This document shows positions 9,837-19,853 of a stretch of 64,000 nucleotides of DNA, piece after piece; within the stretch, counting starts at the first letter, position 1, and every line of letters begins with the position of its first letter. Position numbers and translations under genes: made by a program. The stretch is taken from positions 1,674,001-1,738,000 of the forward strand of contig NZ_CP074149.1 in NCBI RefSeq assembly GCF_019968765.1, given 5' to 3'. Below the pieces are notes generated by a model. It saw only the letters and a list, made by a program, of their open reading frames with translations. It was not told the DNA's origin and searched no databases. This stretch comes from Enterobacter sp. JBIWA008. Its GTDB lineage: Bacteria; Pseudomonadota; Gammaproteobacteria; Enterobacterales; Enterobacteriaceae.

Positions 9837-10283
9837 TTACTGAAAACGACGACGAGCGTTTGCTTCACGCGCCGCCTGGGCCACTTCTACCGGAACAACC
9901 CTGCGACCGACGGGCCAAAGGGCGATGGCGGCGATCTTAAAGTTCGCGATCCCCACCGGAATGCCAATAATCGTGATGCACTGTGCAATACCGGCAAAAA
10001 TATGCATGATGCACAGCCACCAGCCGAAGAAAATCAGCCACAGAATGTTCAGCAGGGTTCCGCCCGTATTCATCAGGGCGTTTTTGCTCTCCGGATTCAG
10101 CTCGTCAACGTGGATAGCTTCATTCCCGTAGGGAATTAAGGAGAGTTTTGTGATTTCCCAGCAGGAACGGGTCAGGGGAAGCGTGAAAATCAGGACGATG
10201 CTCACCAGCGTGGCAAAAAGCCAGGAAAGGGTGGTGGCAAAACCGCCCAGTACAAAATTCAACACATTCAGAACGGTACGCAT
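9837..10283 (-). CDS. yccF: YccF, DUF307-family inner membrane protein
   Basis: A 148-residue membrane protein with hydrophobic segments at about residues 10-38 (GGFATTLSWLFATLVSIVLIF) and 70-120 (ILWLIFFGWWLCIMHIFAGI), each followed by the YccF-type IPxGxxxF region (IPYGNEAI and IPVGIANF). Function is unknown. It is the first gene of the yccF-yccS unit and divergent from helD. Confidence 0.9.
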   Translation of the reverse strand: MRTVLNVLNFVLGGFATTLSWLFATLVSIVLIFTLPLTRSCWEITKLSLIPYGNEAIHVDELNPESKNALMNTGGTLLNILWLIFFGWWLCIMHIFAGIAQCITIIGIPVGIANFKIAAIALWPVGRRVVPVEVAQAAREANARRRFQ

Positions 10284-10406
10284 AAACCCTCACTTCCTTT
10301 CGATAAAATTAACGCCCAATGATTGTAACGTTTTTTTAGGCTGGAGCACCTTAAAACTGGCAGTTAAACTGTCAGGTAAATTATCTCTTCGTGGATTTGG
10401 CGGAAC

Positions 10407-12461
10407 ATGGAACTGAAAGCAACGTCGTTAGGCAAACGCCTGGCGCAACACCCTTACGACAGGGTTGTTCTCCTTAATGCCGGGGTGAAAGTCTCCGGGG
10501 AACGCCACGAATACCTTATTCCGTTTAATCAGCTTCTGGCTATCCACTGCAAACGCGGGCTGGTGTGGGGCGAACTGGAGTTCGTTCTGCCTGAGGATAA
10601 AGTCGTGCGTCTTCACGGCACCGAGTGGGCGGAAACTCAGCGTTTCCATCATCACCTGAACGCGCTCTGGCAGCAGTGGAGCCAGGATATGAGCGTGATT
10701 GCCGCCCAGGTGCTCCAGCAGGTGCTGGACGATATCGCGCAAAGCAACGCACAGCACGCGTGGCTGACCCGTCAGCAGACCGCCGGGCTGCAGCAAAAGA
10801 TCCGACAGGCACTTTCGGCGCTGCCGCTCTCCGTAACGCGTCTCGACGAGTTTGACAACTGTCGCGACGCCTGGCGCCAGTGTCAGGCCTGGCTGAATGA
10901 TAAGGATAAAAGCCGTCTTGCCCACAACCAGGCCTGGACGGACGCCATGCTCACCCAATACGCCGACTTTTTCAGTACGGTGGAATCTTCACCGCTCAAT
11001 CCGGCCCAGGCGCGCGCGGTGGTCAACGGCGAACAGTCGCTGCTGGTGCTGGCGGGGGCCGGTAGCGGTAAAACGTCGGTGCTGGTGGCGCGTGCCGGCT
11101 GGCTGCTGACGACCGGGGAAGCGGTTGCCGATCAAATTCTGCTTCTGGCCTTTGGCCGCAAGGCTGCCCAGGAGATGGACGAACGTATACAGGAGCGTCT
11201 GCAAACCCGGGATATCACGGCCAGAACCTTCCATGCCCTTGCCCTGCATATTATTCAGCAGGGCAGTAAAAAAGTGCCTTCCATCAGCAAGCTGGAAAAC
11301 GACGCGCAGGCGCGTCAGGCGCTGTTCATCAAAACGTGGCGCCAGCAGTGCAGTGAGAAAAAGGCGCAGGCGAAAGGGTGGCGTCAGTGGCTGGAGGAGG
11401 AGCTCGGCTGGGAGGTGCCAGAGGGTAGCTTCTGGCAGGATGACAAACTGGCGCGTCGGCTGGGCTCGCGGCTTGACCGCTGGGTCAGCCTGATGCGAAT
11501 GCACGGTGGATCGCAGGCAGAGATGATTGAAAGCGCGCCGGAGGCGATCCGCGATCTGTTTTCGAAACGGGTCAAGCTGATGGCTCCGCTGCTGAAAGCC
11601 TGGAAAACCGCGCTGAAAGAGGAAAATGCCGTCGATTTCTCCGGTTTGATCCATCAGGCCATCATCATTCTTGAGAAGGGACGTTTTGTCAGCCCGTGGA
11701 AACATATTCTGGTGGATGAGTTCCAGGATATCTCTCCGCAGCGTGCTGCACTGCTCTCGGCGCTACGGGCGCAAAATAAACATACGTCGCTGTTTGCGGT
11801 GGGTGACGACTGGCAGGCCATCTATCGCTTCAGCGGGGCACAGCTGTCCCTGACGACCGCGTTCCACCACTATTTTGGCGAAGGGGATCGCAGCGATCTG
11901 GACACAACCTACCGCTTCAATTCACGTATTGGTGAGATCGCCAACCGCTTTATCCAGCAAAACCCGCATCAGCTGGCCAAGCCGCTCAATAGCCTGCGCC
12001 CTGGGGATAAAAAAGCGGTCACCCTGCTGGCGGATGACCAGCTGGAGCCGCTGCTGGACAAGCTCAGCGGCTACGCGAAGCCCGATGAACGTATTCTGGT
12101 GCTGGCGCGCTACCATCACCTTAAACCTGCGGCGCTGGAAAAAGCCGCCACCCGCTGGCCGAAGCTGCAGCTTGAATTTATGACCATTCACGCCAGCAAA
12201 GGGCAGCAGGCTGACTATGTGATTGTGGTGGGGCTGAAAGAGGGGAGTGACGGCTTCCCGGCCCCGGCCCGCGAGTCGGTAATGGAGGAGGCCTTACTGC
12301 CGGTGCCGGAAGATTTCCCGGATGCCGAAGAGCGGCGTTTGCTGTATGTGGCTATCACCCGCGCGCGGCATCGCGTGTGGCTGCTGTTCAATAAAGAGGA
12401 GCCATCCGTGTTTGTCGATATCCTGAAGAGTATTGATGTGCCGGTAGCGCGTAAACCATAA
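10407..12461 (+). CDS. helD: DNA helicase IV
   Basis: A 684-residue UvrD/Rep-type SF1 helicase with 3'-5' unwinding activity in E. coli. Walker A is in LAGAGSGKTSVLVARAG (about residues 215-231), Walker B in ILVDEFQDISPQR, motif III in VGDDWQAIYRF. Motifs V and VI lie in MTIHASKGQQADYVI and LLYVAITRARHRVW. The N-terminal 190 residues are the extension typical of HelD. Length matches the family. Confidence 0.96.
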   Translation: MELKATSLGKRLAQHPYDRVVLLNAGVKVSGERHEYLIPFNQLLAIHCKRGLVWGELEFVLPEDKVVRLHGTEWAETQRFHHHLNALWQQWSQDMSVIAAQVLQQVLDDIAQSNAQHAWLTRQQTAGLQQKIRQALSALPLSVTRLDEFDNCRDAWRQCQAWLNDKDKSRLAHNQAWTDAMLTQYADFFSTVESSPLNPAQARAVVNGEQSLLVLAGAGSGKTSVLVARAGWLLTTGEAVADQILLLAFGRKAAQEMDERIQERLQTRDITARTFHALALHIIQQGSKKVPSISKLENDAQARQALFIKTWRQQCSEKKAQAKGWRQWLEEELGWEVPEGSFWQDDKLARRLGSRLDRWVSLMRMHGGSQAEMIESAPEAIRDLFSKRVKLMAPLLKAWKTALKEENAVDFSGLIHQAIIILEKGRFVSPWKHILVDEFQDISPQRAALLSALRAQNKHTSLFAVGDDWQAIYRFSGAQLSLTTAFHHYFGEGDRSDLDTTYRFNSRIGEIANRFIQQNPHQLAKPLNSLRPGDKKAVTLLADDQLEPLLDKLSGYAKPDERILVLARYHHLKPAALEKAATRWPKLQLEFMTIHASKGQQADYVIVVGLKEGSDGFPAPARESVMEEALLPVPEDFPDAEERRLLYVAITRARHRVWLLFNKEEPSVFVDILKSIDVPVARKP

Positions 12462-12484
12462 CGATGTCAGGCAAGATTTTCCAG

Positions 12485-12512
12485 GCCGGGTAAGGCGTAG
12501 CCGCCACCCGGC
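12485..12512. repeat. REP palindrome between helD and mgsA
   Basis: GCCGGGTAAGGCG-TAGC-CGCCACCCGGC has the sequence of an enterobacterial REP/BIME unit. It lies in the convergent helD-mgsA gap, the usual location. A related unit is at 43636-43663. Confidence 0.85.
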
Positions 12513-12519
12513 AAAAAAG

Positions 12520-12978
12520 CTACTTCAGTCTATCGGAAAGATAACGCTGATAGTCCGGAATAAGGATATCAACCGGCGAGTTAAACTGCGGCGATTCGAT
12601 GATGAAATCCGCCGTCGACAGGTTCGTCGCCACCGGAATATTCCACACCGTCGCCAGACGCAGCAGCGCTTTAACATCCGGATCGTGCGGAACCGCATTC
12701 AGCGGATCCCAGAAGAAGATCAGCACATCAATTTTCCCTTCGGAAATCTGCGCGCCGACCTGCTGATCGCCGCCCATCGGGCCGCTCAGCATGGCGTTCA
12801 CCTGCAGACCCGTTTCGCGCTGGATCAGGTTACCGGTTGTGCCGGTCGCCGACAGAGCGTGCTTCTCCAGCGAAGGCTGATGGCGGCGAACCCAGTTAAG
12901 CAGCATTTGTTTACAATGATCGTGCGCCACCAGAGCAATGTGTTTGCGCTCAGGTAGCGTGCGTGTTGTCAGTTCCAT
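12520..12978 (-). CDS. mgsA: Methylglyoxal synthase
   Basis: A 152-residue cytosolic enzyme converting dihydroxyacetone phosphate to methylglyoxal and phosphate, the glycolytic bypass under phosphate limitation. The signature [12 protein letters not shown] contains the catalytic Asp, and the phosphate-binding and His regions ([24 protein letters not shown]) are intact. The start [12 protein letters not shown] at 12978 gives the E. coli length; an in-frame ATG 12 nt upstream is possible. Confidence 0.96.
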   Translation of the reverse strand: MELTTRTLPERKHIALVAHDHCKQMLLNWVRRHQPSLEKHALSATGTTGNLIQRETGLQVNAMLSGPMGGDQQVGAQISEGKIDVLIFFWDPLNAVPHDPDVKALLRLATVWNIPVATNLSTADFIIESPQFNSPVDILIPDYQRYLSDRLK

Positions 12979-13058
12979 AATCATATCCATCAGGTTAACT
13001 GACTACACGATGACGGGAACCGTCTGACGCTGCAAGAGAAAGGCGTAAAAAATGTGGC

Positions 13059-13721
13059 TTATGATGAAGGTTGTTGTTTTGCCCACTGTAAAAATCGGGC
13101 CCGCGTGTCGGGATCGGCCTGCTGGAACCAGAATTTAAGGCGCTGTTCCGTCAGGGTCTGGGACTGGGGAGGAATGACGTCCAGTTCAGAGACGCCGGAT
13201 AGCAGCGTACTGTCGTCCGCCATCATGGTGGCAAACTGCGGAAGCGATGCGCGTTTCCCCGCTTTGTTATAGGTCTGGGTCACGGCCTCGTAATCCGGGC
13301 CTTTCGGTGAGGTCGTTAACGCCAGAATATCCAGTTTCACCGGAATTGGCATCGCATTCCCGTCCAGCAGTTCAACGCGGGGTGAAGCGTCGAAGGCCGC
13401 AGATTCCTTCTCCGTTTCAAGGCGAGGCAGGGTGATGTTCACCTGACTGATTTGCCGGGTATTAAAGCTGACGATCAGCGGCGGGGAGATGTACATCCGT
13501 TGCTCGTGATTAGCCAGACCGATCGACTTTTCTACCCGGAAGACCAGCTGATGCGGTCCGTTATCTAACTCGATGCTGTCTGCGCCGCGCAATAACGAAC
13601 TGGAGACCTTTTTCCCGTCCAGTACAAGGAGATCAATGTCGGTAGAGAGCCGGAGCGTGGTAGCAAAAACGCAGACCGGCATCACTAACGCAATCAGGGC
13701 AGTGGCAATACCGGTTTTCAT
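13059..13721 (-). CDS. csgI: CsgI (YccT), periplasmic curli-assembly inhibitor family
   Basis: A 220-residue exported protein of the DUF2057 family. The signal peptide [20 protein letters not shown] is followed by [19 protein letters not shown]. The E. coli homologue acts in the periplasm to restrain curli subunit polymerisation; that role is known for the family, not shown here. The C-terminus KQQPSS matches E. coli. It sits 80 nt upstream of mgsA on the same strand. Confidence 0.88.
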   Translation of the reverse strand: MKTGIATALIALVMPVCVFATTLRLSTDIDLLVLDGKKVSSSLLRGADSIELDNGPHQLVFRVEKSIGLANHEQRMYISPPLIVSFNTRQISQVNITLPRLETEKESAAFDASPRVELLDGNAMPIPVKLDILALTTSPKGPDYEAVTQTYNKAGKRASLPQFATMMADDSTLLSGVSELDVIPPQSQTLTEQRLKFWFQQADPDTRARFLQWAKQQPSS

Positions 13722-13894
13722 AGAAGGCTCCCGTCAGAAATCCTGTCGCCGCATTAATGTATCTAAATTTTTCGATAATCACGTTTACTAACATATAGAC
13801 ATATTTCGCCGTTTTGCCCTCATGCATCTGTATGGGATGGATGGTTGAGATGTGCGGTTTGGCGTACACTTTTAAAAAAGCCAGGAGAAAAACC

Positions 13895-14308
13895 ATGAAA
13901 GAGAACGATATTGCCGAGATTCTGACATCCACGCGTACCATTGCGCTGGTGGGCGCGAGCGATAAACCCGATCGTCCAAGCTATCGGGTGATGAAATACC
14001 TTCTCGATCAGGGCTATCACGTTATCCCGGTCTCGCCAAAAGTGGCGGGGAAAACATTGCTGGGCCAGCAGGGTTACGCCACGCTCGCGGAGGTGCCGGA
14101 AAAAATTGATATGGTCGATGTCTTCCGTAATTCCGAGGCGGCGTGGGAAGTGGCGCAGGACGCTATCGCCGTAGGGGCGAAAACGCTGTGGATGCAGCTG
14201 GGCGTGATTAACGAGCAGGCCGCCGTGCTTGCGCGGGATGCGGGGTTGAAGGTCGTCATGGATCGCTGTCCGGCGATCGACATCCCCCGTCTGGGGCTGG
14301 CGAAGTAA
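13895..14308 (+). CDS. yccU: YccU, CoA-binding Rossmann-fold protein
   Basis: A 137-residue protein with a CoA-binding (succinyl-CoA synthetase-like) fold: TIALVGASDKPDRPSYRVM near the N-terminus is the nucleotide-binding loop and VVMDRCPAID near the C-terminus is the conserved tail. No enzymatic activity is established. The start at 13895 follows CCAGGAGAAAAACC, a good ribosome-binding site, rejecting a longer in-frame extension. A bidirectional terminator separates it from hspQ. Confidence 0.92.
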   Translation: MKENDIAEILTSTRTIALVGASDKPDRPSYRVMKYLLDQGYHVIPVSPKVAGKTLLGQQGYATLAEVPEKIDMVDVFRNSEAAWEVAQDAIAVGAKTLWMQLGVINEQAAVLARDAGLKVVMDRCPAIDIPRLGLAK

Positions 14309-14310
14309 TA

Positions 14311-14338
14311 AAAAAAAGCCCGTTGTCGGGCTTTTTTT
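14311..14338. terminator. Bidirectional terminator between yccU and hspQ
   Basis: AAAAAAAGCCCG-TTGT-CGGGCTTTTTTT has a T run on either strand and serves the convergent genes. Confidence 0.92.
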
Positions 14339-14344
14339 ACACGC

Positions 14345-14722
<378 letters not shown>

Positions 14723-15913
14723 TTACATGACGCGACAGGCAAACCCTTTCAGATACAGTCCTTCCGGGTAGGTAGCAATCACGGGGTGATCGGCTGCCTG
14801 ACGGAACTGCTCTATAAATTGTACATCACGGCCAGCATCTATTGCGGCATCGGCGATGATTTTCTGAAATAAATCTGTGGTCATCAGGCCGGAGCAGGAG
14901 AAGGTGAGCAGAACCCCGCCCGGGTTCAGCAGCTGGATAGCCAGCATGTTGATATCTTTATACCCACGACACGCGCCCATCAGCTGGCTTTTGTTTTCCA
15001 CAAACTTTGGTGGATCCATCACGATGACGTCGAACTTCTCGCCCTGGTCGCGATATTTACGCAGCAGCTTGAAGACGTCGTCGCGTACAAACTCCGCTTT
15101 GCTCAAGTCCAGCTTGTTTAGCTCGACGTTCTGTTTTGCCACATCCAGCGCTTCCTGCGAGGTGTCCACGCTCACCACCTGGGCACAGCCGCCCATCAGC
15201 GCTGAAACGGCAAAACCGCCGGTATAGGAGAAGCAGTTCAGCACGCGTTTGTCGGCAACGTACTGACGCGTAGCCAGACGGCTGTCGCGCTGGTCGAGGT
15301 AGTAACCCGTTTTGTGCCCACCCTGAATATCCACCAGCAGCTTCATGCCGTGCTCTTCAATCGGCAGCAGGGCCGGAGGCAGTTCGCCCGTTACGGGCCC
15401 CTGAGTCAGCTCCATACCTTCTTTTTTGCGCACCGCCACATCGCTGCGGTCATAAATGGCGCACTGTGGGAACAGCGTTTGCAGGGCGCTAATCAGCGCG
15501 GCACGCTGGTATTCCGCTCCGGCGCTCAGGAGCTGCAGCACCAGGAAGTTACCGAAGCGATCGATGGTCACGCCCGGAAGACCGTCTGACTCACCGGCAA
15601 TCAGGCGGTAGCTGTCCAGACCGTCGCGTTTTGCCAGCCAGTCGCGCCACTGCTGCGCCTGCTGTAGGCGGCGGACGAAGAAGTCGATATCGATGGTTTC
15701 ATCTTTATCAAACGTCCAGACGCGCGCGCGGATCTGGGACGCTGGTGAGTAAGCGCCTCGCGCTAACCATTTCCCCTGATGGTCAACGATATCAATGGTT
15801 TCACCGAGGTTGGCTTTGCCTTCCATACGGGCAACCGCGCCGGAAAAGACCCAGGGATGACGGCGCAGTAATGATTTCTCGCGCCCTTTGGCTAACACTA
15901 AACGTACACTCAT
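14723..15913 (-). CDS. rlmI: RlmI, 23S rRNA m5C1962 methyltransferase
   Basis: A 396-residue SAM-dependent methyltransferase that modifies C1962 of 23S rRNA. It has an N-terminal PUA domain (about residues 1-75, [14 protein letters not shown]), a central beta-hairpin region and a Rossmann domain with [16 protein letters not shown] (SAM loop). MDPPKF is motif IV, and FSCSG carries the catalytic Cys. The start at 15913 gives [20 protein letters not shown], the same as in E. coli. Confidence 0.96.
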   Translation of the reverse strand: MSVRLVLAKGREKSLLRRHPWVFSGAVARMEGKANLGETIDIVDHQGKWLARGAYSPASQIRARVWTFDKDETIDIDFFVRRLQQAQQWRDWLAKRDGLDSYRLIAGESDGLPGVTIDRFGNFLVLQLLSAGAEYQRAALISALQTLFPQCAIYDRSDVAVRKKEGMELTQGPVTGELPPALLPIEEHGMKLLVDIQGGHKTGYYLDQRDSRLATRQYVADKRVLNCFSYTGGFAVSALMGGCAQVVSVDTSQEALDVAKQNVELNKLDLSKAEFVRDDVFKLLRKYRDQGEKFDVIVMDPPKFVENKSQLMGACRGYKDINMLAIQLLNPGGVLLTFSCSGLMTTDLFQKIIADAAIDAGRDVQFIEQFRQAADHPVIATYPEGLYLKGFACRVM

Positions 15914-16087
15914 AATTTGCTGTTCTGTCGATTTCAGGGAAATGGCGCGTAGAGTAGCACATTCAGCAAGGCGCAATCATCTGCGGATACCGTTGAGCGT
16001 TTCGGCACAAAATCAAATCGCTTAGGCACATTGGGGCATTGTTGCGTGCTTTATCTTAGGGCTTCCGGTTCAGCAAAGGAAATACCC

Positions 16088-16645
16088 ATGAAAAAGCACA
16101 GTGTAATCGCAATAGCCGCTCTGGCGGCAATGAGTTCTCAGGTTTTAGCGGCAACGCCTTTCGGCATCACCAGCCGGGATATTTCCGGCGAACGACGGTT
16201 AGCGCAACGGCAGGTGTTTGAGGGGTTCGGCTGCCACGGTGGAAATACCTCACCACAGCTGGCATGGAAGAATCCCCCCGCCGGTACGAAAAGTTTTGCC
16301 GTTACGGTATATGACCCGGATGCACCTACCGGCAGCGGCTGGTGGCACTGGACAGTAGCCAATATTCCGGCGAAGACAATGACGCTGCCCGCTGATGCCG
16401 GTAATCCAAACGGCGAGAAATTACCTGCCGGCACTGTGCAGGGGCGTAATGATTTCGGCTATTCTGGATTCGGCGGCGCATGTCCACCCGCCGGGGATAA
16501 GCCTCACCGCTATCAGATTACCGTCTGGGCGCTGGACGTGGATAAACTGCCCGTCGATAAAAATGCCAGCGGCGCGCTGGTCGGTTTTATGCTCAATAGT
16601 CACGTTCTGGCAAAGGCTCAGTTAACAGCAACCTACAGCAGATAA
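16088..16645 (+). CDS. Exported YbhB/YbcL-type PEBP-family protein
   Basis: A 185-residue protein of the phosphatidylethanolamine-binding (Raf-kinase-inhibitor-like) family. The signal peptide MKKHSVIAIAALAAMSSQVLA indicates periplasmic location. Family marks include YDPDAPTGSGWWHWTVANIP and GACPPAGDKPHRYQITVWALD, the ligand-pocket signatures. Bacterial members have no settled function. It is 10 nt upstream of an AraC-type regulator, suggesting co-transcription, and the pair is inserted between rlmI and acyP. Start at 16088 follows CAAAGGAAATACCC. Confidence 0.85.
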   Translation: MKKHSVIAIAALAAMSSQVLAATPFGITSRDISGERRLAQRQVFEGFGCHGGNTSPQLAWKNPPAGTKSFAVTVYDPDAPTGSGWWHWTVANIPAKTMTLPADAGNPNGEKLPAGTVQGRNDFGYSGFGGACPPAGDKPHRYQITVWALDVDKLPVDKNASGALVGFMLNSHVLAKAQLTATYSR

Positions 16646-16655
16646 GGATGGCAGG

Positions 16656-17444
16656 GTGCAGGAGTTTCATTTTCGACATAAACATCTTACAGCGGGTGAA
16701 GTGACTGCCAGCAAAATGCATCGCCTGCACCAGGTTAAACTTTTTTTTCCGGCTATTTGTCATATCACTCACGGCAGTAAGGTGATTGTTCAGGATGATA
16801 ACCGCCTGGAGGCGACACGGGATGAGCTCATTATTATCCCTGCCAATACGTCGATGGAAATTATCAATCAGCCTGTAAACGGGCTGTTTCACTCGGATTT
16901 GCTAATGCTATCGCCGGAAATTGTTGCCGAGTTTAAAGCGCATTACCTGAAATCCTGGCCGCGCACGACGCTGCATTCGCTCTGTGCTCCGCTGAGCGAG
17001 GGGCTGGCATTTATGTGGGACAACCTGCTGCACGCCGTGCGTCAGGAGTTACCGGAAGCGCTACAAAAGCATCAGGCCTTCGGTCTGTTGCTGGCCCTGC
17101 TGCATGACGGTGTGGCGGGTCCGCTGCTTGTTGAGCGAAACAGTAACCTGACCGAGCAGGTGCGGCAGTTCATTATGCTGTCGCCCGCCAGAGACTGGAG
17201 CGCGCAGGACGTTGCCAGCCGTCTCGCATTAAGCGTGCCGACGCTGCGCAGGCGGTTACGTGAAGAGTCGCAGAGTTTTCGCCAGATTGTGGAGGAGGTG
17301 AGGATGGCCGTGGCTTTGTCACAGCTACAGTCAACCAGATTACCGATCGGCGAAATCGCATTACAATGTGGGTATCTTTCCAGCTCTCGTTTCACTGCCC
17401 GTTTCCGGCAACACTACGGCTGCTTACCGAAAACGCTACGTTAA
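16656..17444 (+). CDS. AraC-family transcriptional regulator
   Basis: A 262-residue regulator starting with GTG, placed after AAGGATGGCAGG; the next ATG is about 60 nt on. The C-terminal third is a two-helix-turn-helix AraC domain ([20 protein letters not shown], then [20 protein letters not shown]). The N-terminal region is the cupin-like sensing part ([18 protein letters not shown]). The target is unknown; the tight spacing after the PEBP gene suggests a shared transcript and possibly local control. Confidence 0.83.
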   Translation: MQEFHFRHKHLTAGEVTASKMHRLHQVKLFFPAICHITHGSKVIVQDDNRLEATRDELIIIPANTSMEIINQPVNGLFHSDLLMLSPEIVAEFKAHYLKSWPRTTLHSLCAPLSEGLAFMWDNLLHAVRQELPEALQKHQAFGLLLALLHDGVAGPLLVERNSNLTEQVRQFIMLSPARDWSAQDVASRLALSVPTLRRRLREESQSFRQIVEEVRMAVALSQLQSTRLPIGEIALQCGYLSSSRFTARFRQHYGCLPKTLR

Positions 17445-17455
17445 GGAGAAGAAGA

Positions 17456-17737
17456 ATGTCTAAAGTCTGCACTATTGCCTGGGTTCACGGCGTTGTTCAG
17501 GGCGTCGGGTTCCGCTACAGCACCCAGCGCGAAGCGGTTGAGCTTGGGCTAACGGGATACGCGCGCAACATGGACGACGGAAGCGTCGAAGTGGTCGCCT
17601 GCGGCGAAGCGGAGCAGGTCGACAAGCTGGTGGCGTGGCTGAAAGCGGGTGGGCCGCGCAGCGCGCGGGTTGATAAGGTCTTAGCTGAACCCCATCAACC
17701 GGGGCGCGAATACGTAAATTTCGGTATTCGGTATTAA
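17456..17737 (+). CDS. acyP: Acylphosphatase
   Basis: A 93-residue enzyme hydrolysing acyl phosphates. The active-site loop [13 protein letters not shown] carries the catalytic Arg, and the Asn lies in [12 protein letters not shown]. The start at 17456 has TAAGGAGAAGAAG immediately upstream. Its stop overlaps the convergent tusE stop by 4 nt. Confidence 0.95.
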   Translation: MSKVCTIAWVHGVVQGVGFRYSTQREAVELGLTGYARNMDDGSVEVVACGEAEQVDKLVAWLKAGGPRSARVDKVLAEPHQPGREYVNFGIRY

Positions 17738-18063
17738 ATACACTTAACCGGCTTAGGCAGGCCAGCAATTTTGGTGGCCTGTTTTGCCGGGCCCTTCGGG
17801 AACAGACGATACAGATAGCGGCTGTTGCCTTTCTCTTCACCGAACGTATTGGCCATCGCCTTGACCAGCATGCGTATGGCCGGAGAGGTGTTGAATTCAA
17901 GATAGAACTCGCGAACAAAACGCACCACTTCCCAGTGTTCGGGGGAGAGGGTTATCCCTTCGTTTTCCGCAATTTTCTCCGCCAGCGGTTCGCTCCAGAT
18001 CGTCGTATCTTTCAGATAGCCTTCGCTATCGGTCTCAATTTCCTGGCCTGCAAAAATGAACAT
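17734..18063 (-). CDS. tusE: TusE, sulfur-relay protein
   Basis: A 109-residue DsrC-family protein that accepts persulfide sulfur from TusBCD and passes it to MnmA for 2-thiouridine synthesis in tRNA. The acceptor cysteine is the penultimate residue in GLPKPVKCI. The start at 18063 aligns with E. coli ([19 protein letters not shown]). In E. coli yccA comes next; here the fimbrial locus intervenes. Confidence 0.95.
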   Translation of the reverse strand: MFIFAGQEIETDSEGYLKDTTIWSEPLAEKIAENEGITLSPEHWEVVRFVREFYLEFNTSPAIRMLVKAMANTFGEEKGNSRYLYRLFPKGPAKQATKIAGLPKPVKCI

Positions 18064-18132
18064 AATTTTCTGTCGTGTGTGAAAAAACCGGCGACAGTGT
18101 AGCAAAAAAGAGGCCGCAGGATAAACCGTGCC

Positions 18133-18684
18133 CTACAGGAGGAGCTGCAGCAGATTATTGGCATTAAGCTTTTTCAGCGCGTTGCATTTATGGGTCGAAA
18201 CCTGTTTCTCAGACATACGCGTCATGATGGCAATGTGGCGTACCGGCAACCCGGTAAGCATCAGATCGAGCACGTTGAATTCAAGGCCGGTAAGACAGCA
18301 GTCAAGACTTCGAACGCGACGGGGCTCTTTTGCCAGCAAATACGCCGCATCGGCAACGGCGATCCTGTCGTCGATGATATAAAGCGTTAGCGTACTGAAA
18401 CGCTTGCGTAAATGCGTCGCCAGCGCCCACCCTTTTTCATTGCAGACCAGATAAAGGCTGCCTTGCCAGCGGGCGGCTTCCAGTCTGAGTAAAATGCTAA
18501 TCAGTGCCTGATGCGTACCCGCAACGGAAAAACGACAGCGTACGACAACCACGCGGCGGGTAAGCAGAGTTGGCTGCCATTGTACGGTATCGCTTATGAC
18601 CTCTGGCTGGACGCCCCGACGCAGCAGCGCATAGCGCAACCCTTCGGCGTAAAATCGATTGTTGTCGAGAATGGCGTAACTCAC
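18133..18684 (-). CDS. LuxR-type helix-turn-helix protein behind the fimbrial operon
   Basis: A 183-residue protein with a C-terminal LuxR-type helix-turn-helix (LTGLEFNVLDLMLTGLPVRH, then ARMSEKQVSTHK-like recognition segment). The N-terminal domain resembles a receiver but lacks an obvious phospho-accepting Asp pocket. The GTG start at 18684 is preferred because GAGGTCACC precedes it and it lies 10 nt after the adhesin gene stop; the longer in-frame ATG would overlap that gene. It shares its transcript orientation with the fimbria. A role in fimbrial or motility control is inferred from position. Confidence 0.75.
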   Translation of the reverse strand: MSYAILDNNRFYAEGLRYALLRRGVQPEVISDTVQWQPTLLTRRVVVVRCRFSVAGTHQALISILLRLEAARWQGSLYLVCNEKGWALATHLRKRFSTLTLYIIDDRIAVADAAYLLAKEPRRVRSLDCCLTGLEFNVLDLMLTGLPVRHIAIMTRMSEKQVSTHKCNALKKLNANNLLQLLL

Positions 18685-18694
18685 GGTGACCTCG

Positions 18695-19852
18695 TTATAA
18701 CGTGCTGGGCGTATAGATAACGCGCAGCGTGCCGGTGTAGTCGCCCGCGTTTTTGCTGCTGGCAGCAAACGCGGGGGTTTTCAGGATAATCGGTGCAGGA
18801 ATGCACAGTACGCTCTCGCGTCCGCCGGGCAGCACGACCTGACGCAGATACTGCGGATCGTTTGTGCCTTGCCAGACAAGGGTTTTACCGTTCGAGACGG
18901 TTTCGGTTGCGCCTGTTATTGGATTGGTGACGGAGACCCGATAATCGAGACGATCCCGCGCATCGGTCTGGCTACCGCCACGTCGCCTGATAGAAAACGC
19001 GCCATCTGCACGGCCCGCTGACGTAAGTCCGTCGTCCTCAAACCGAAGGTAGGCGCGGGTGCTGGTATTGTTATTGCCGTCGTACAGGCACATATCCAGC
19101 GAGTTCTCACCCTGGATCTCACTGCCTCCCGGTCGCCCCGGGAAGTTGGTCAGGTTGAGGTTAACGATGGGCGTTGAGTGCGGAAAGGCTGGCAGATATA
19201 TCTGCTGGTTTCCCGGGTCGACCACCTCAATGCGAATATTTGCCTGCCATTTGGCGATGGTGAGATAGCCAGGACAACCGACATTTACGTCATTGAAGTT
19301 GCCGCCGCAGTCGGCGCTTCCCCACTGACGCAGGTTCTGCTTCAGCGTGGCGGTCCAGATCCCCGGCAGGGCGAGCTTATCCAGTTCGCTTTTCACGATA
19401 TAGAAATCGAAATAAGGCTCTCTGTTCCAGTCAGCGATGGTGGCCGTTCCCCCTGTCACGAAGCTGGCAAAGGTAAACACTTTGTTGTTGATAAACATGT
19501 AGTGATCGCCATACACCTTGATATCCGCCGTCTTGCCGGTGAGGGTATGCGTGAAACGTAAATTGATGGCATAGGGCGCGGCCGGGTTTGCCGAGAACCA
19601 GACCGGTGAGTTCATGCAGGCGCCGTTCGTGGTATCGGTACGGGACTGACAGGTCAGGGTATTGCGTCCCCACTTTTGCGGATCTGCGGCGTCAAAGCCG
19701 CCCGATTCATGAAACCAGATGTCAAAACGCGCGGGCGGCGCGGTGCGATCGAAGCTGATCCCTACGCTGGTGTTTCGTCCCGCGGGAGAGCCTGCCAGCG
19801 TCTGGCTGGCCCACAGGCTTAAGAACAGTAAAATAAAGAGGCACTTAATCAC
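18695..19852 (-). CDS. CfaE/CblD-like minor pilin, probable tip adhesin
   Basis: A 385-residue exported protein; signal peptide MIKCLFILLFLSLWASQTLA. Position last in a chaperone-pilin-usher-adhesin operon, the length and the two-part layout fit the CfaE/CblD family of class 5 fimbriae. These have an N-terminal receptor-binding domain and a C-terminal pilin domain awaiting a donor strand. Paired cysteines (LTCQSRTDTTNGAC; SADCGGNFNDVNVGC; DMCLYDG with VLCIP) suggest disulfides. Only 1 nt separates it from the usher stop. The receptor is unknown. Confidence 0.78.
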   Translation of the reverse strand: MIKCLFILLFLSLWASQTLAGSPAGRNTSVGISFDRTAPPARFDIWFHESGGFDAADPQKWGRNTLTCQSRTDTTNGACMNSPVWFSANPAAPYAINLRFTHTLTGKTADIKVYGDHYMFINNKVFTFASFVTGGTATIADWNREPYFDFYIVKSELDKLALPGIWTATLKQNLRQWGSADCGGNFNDVNVGCPGYLTIAKWQANIRIEVVDPGNQQIYLPAFPHSTPIVNLNLTNFPGRPGGSEIQGENSLDMCLYDGNNNTSTRAYLRFEDDGLTSAGRADGAFSIRRRGGSQTDARDRLDYRVSVTNPITGATETVSNGKTLVWQGTNDPQYLRQVVLPGGRESVLCIPAPIILKTPAFAASSKNAGDYTGTLRVIYTPSTL

Positions 19853-19853
19853 A

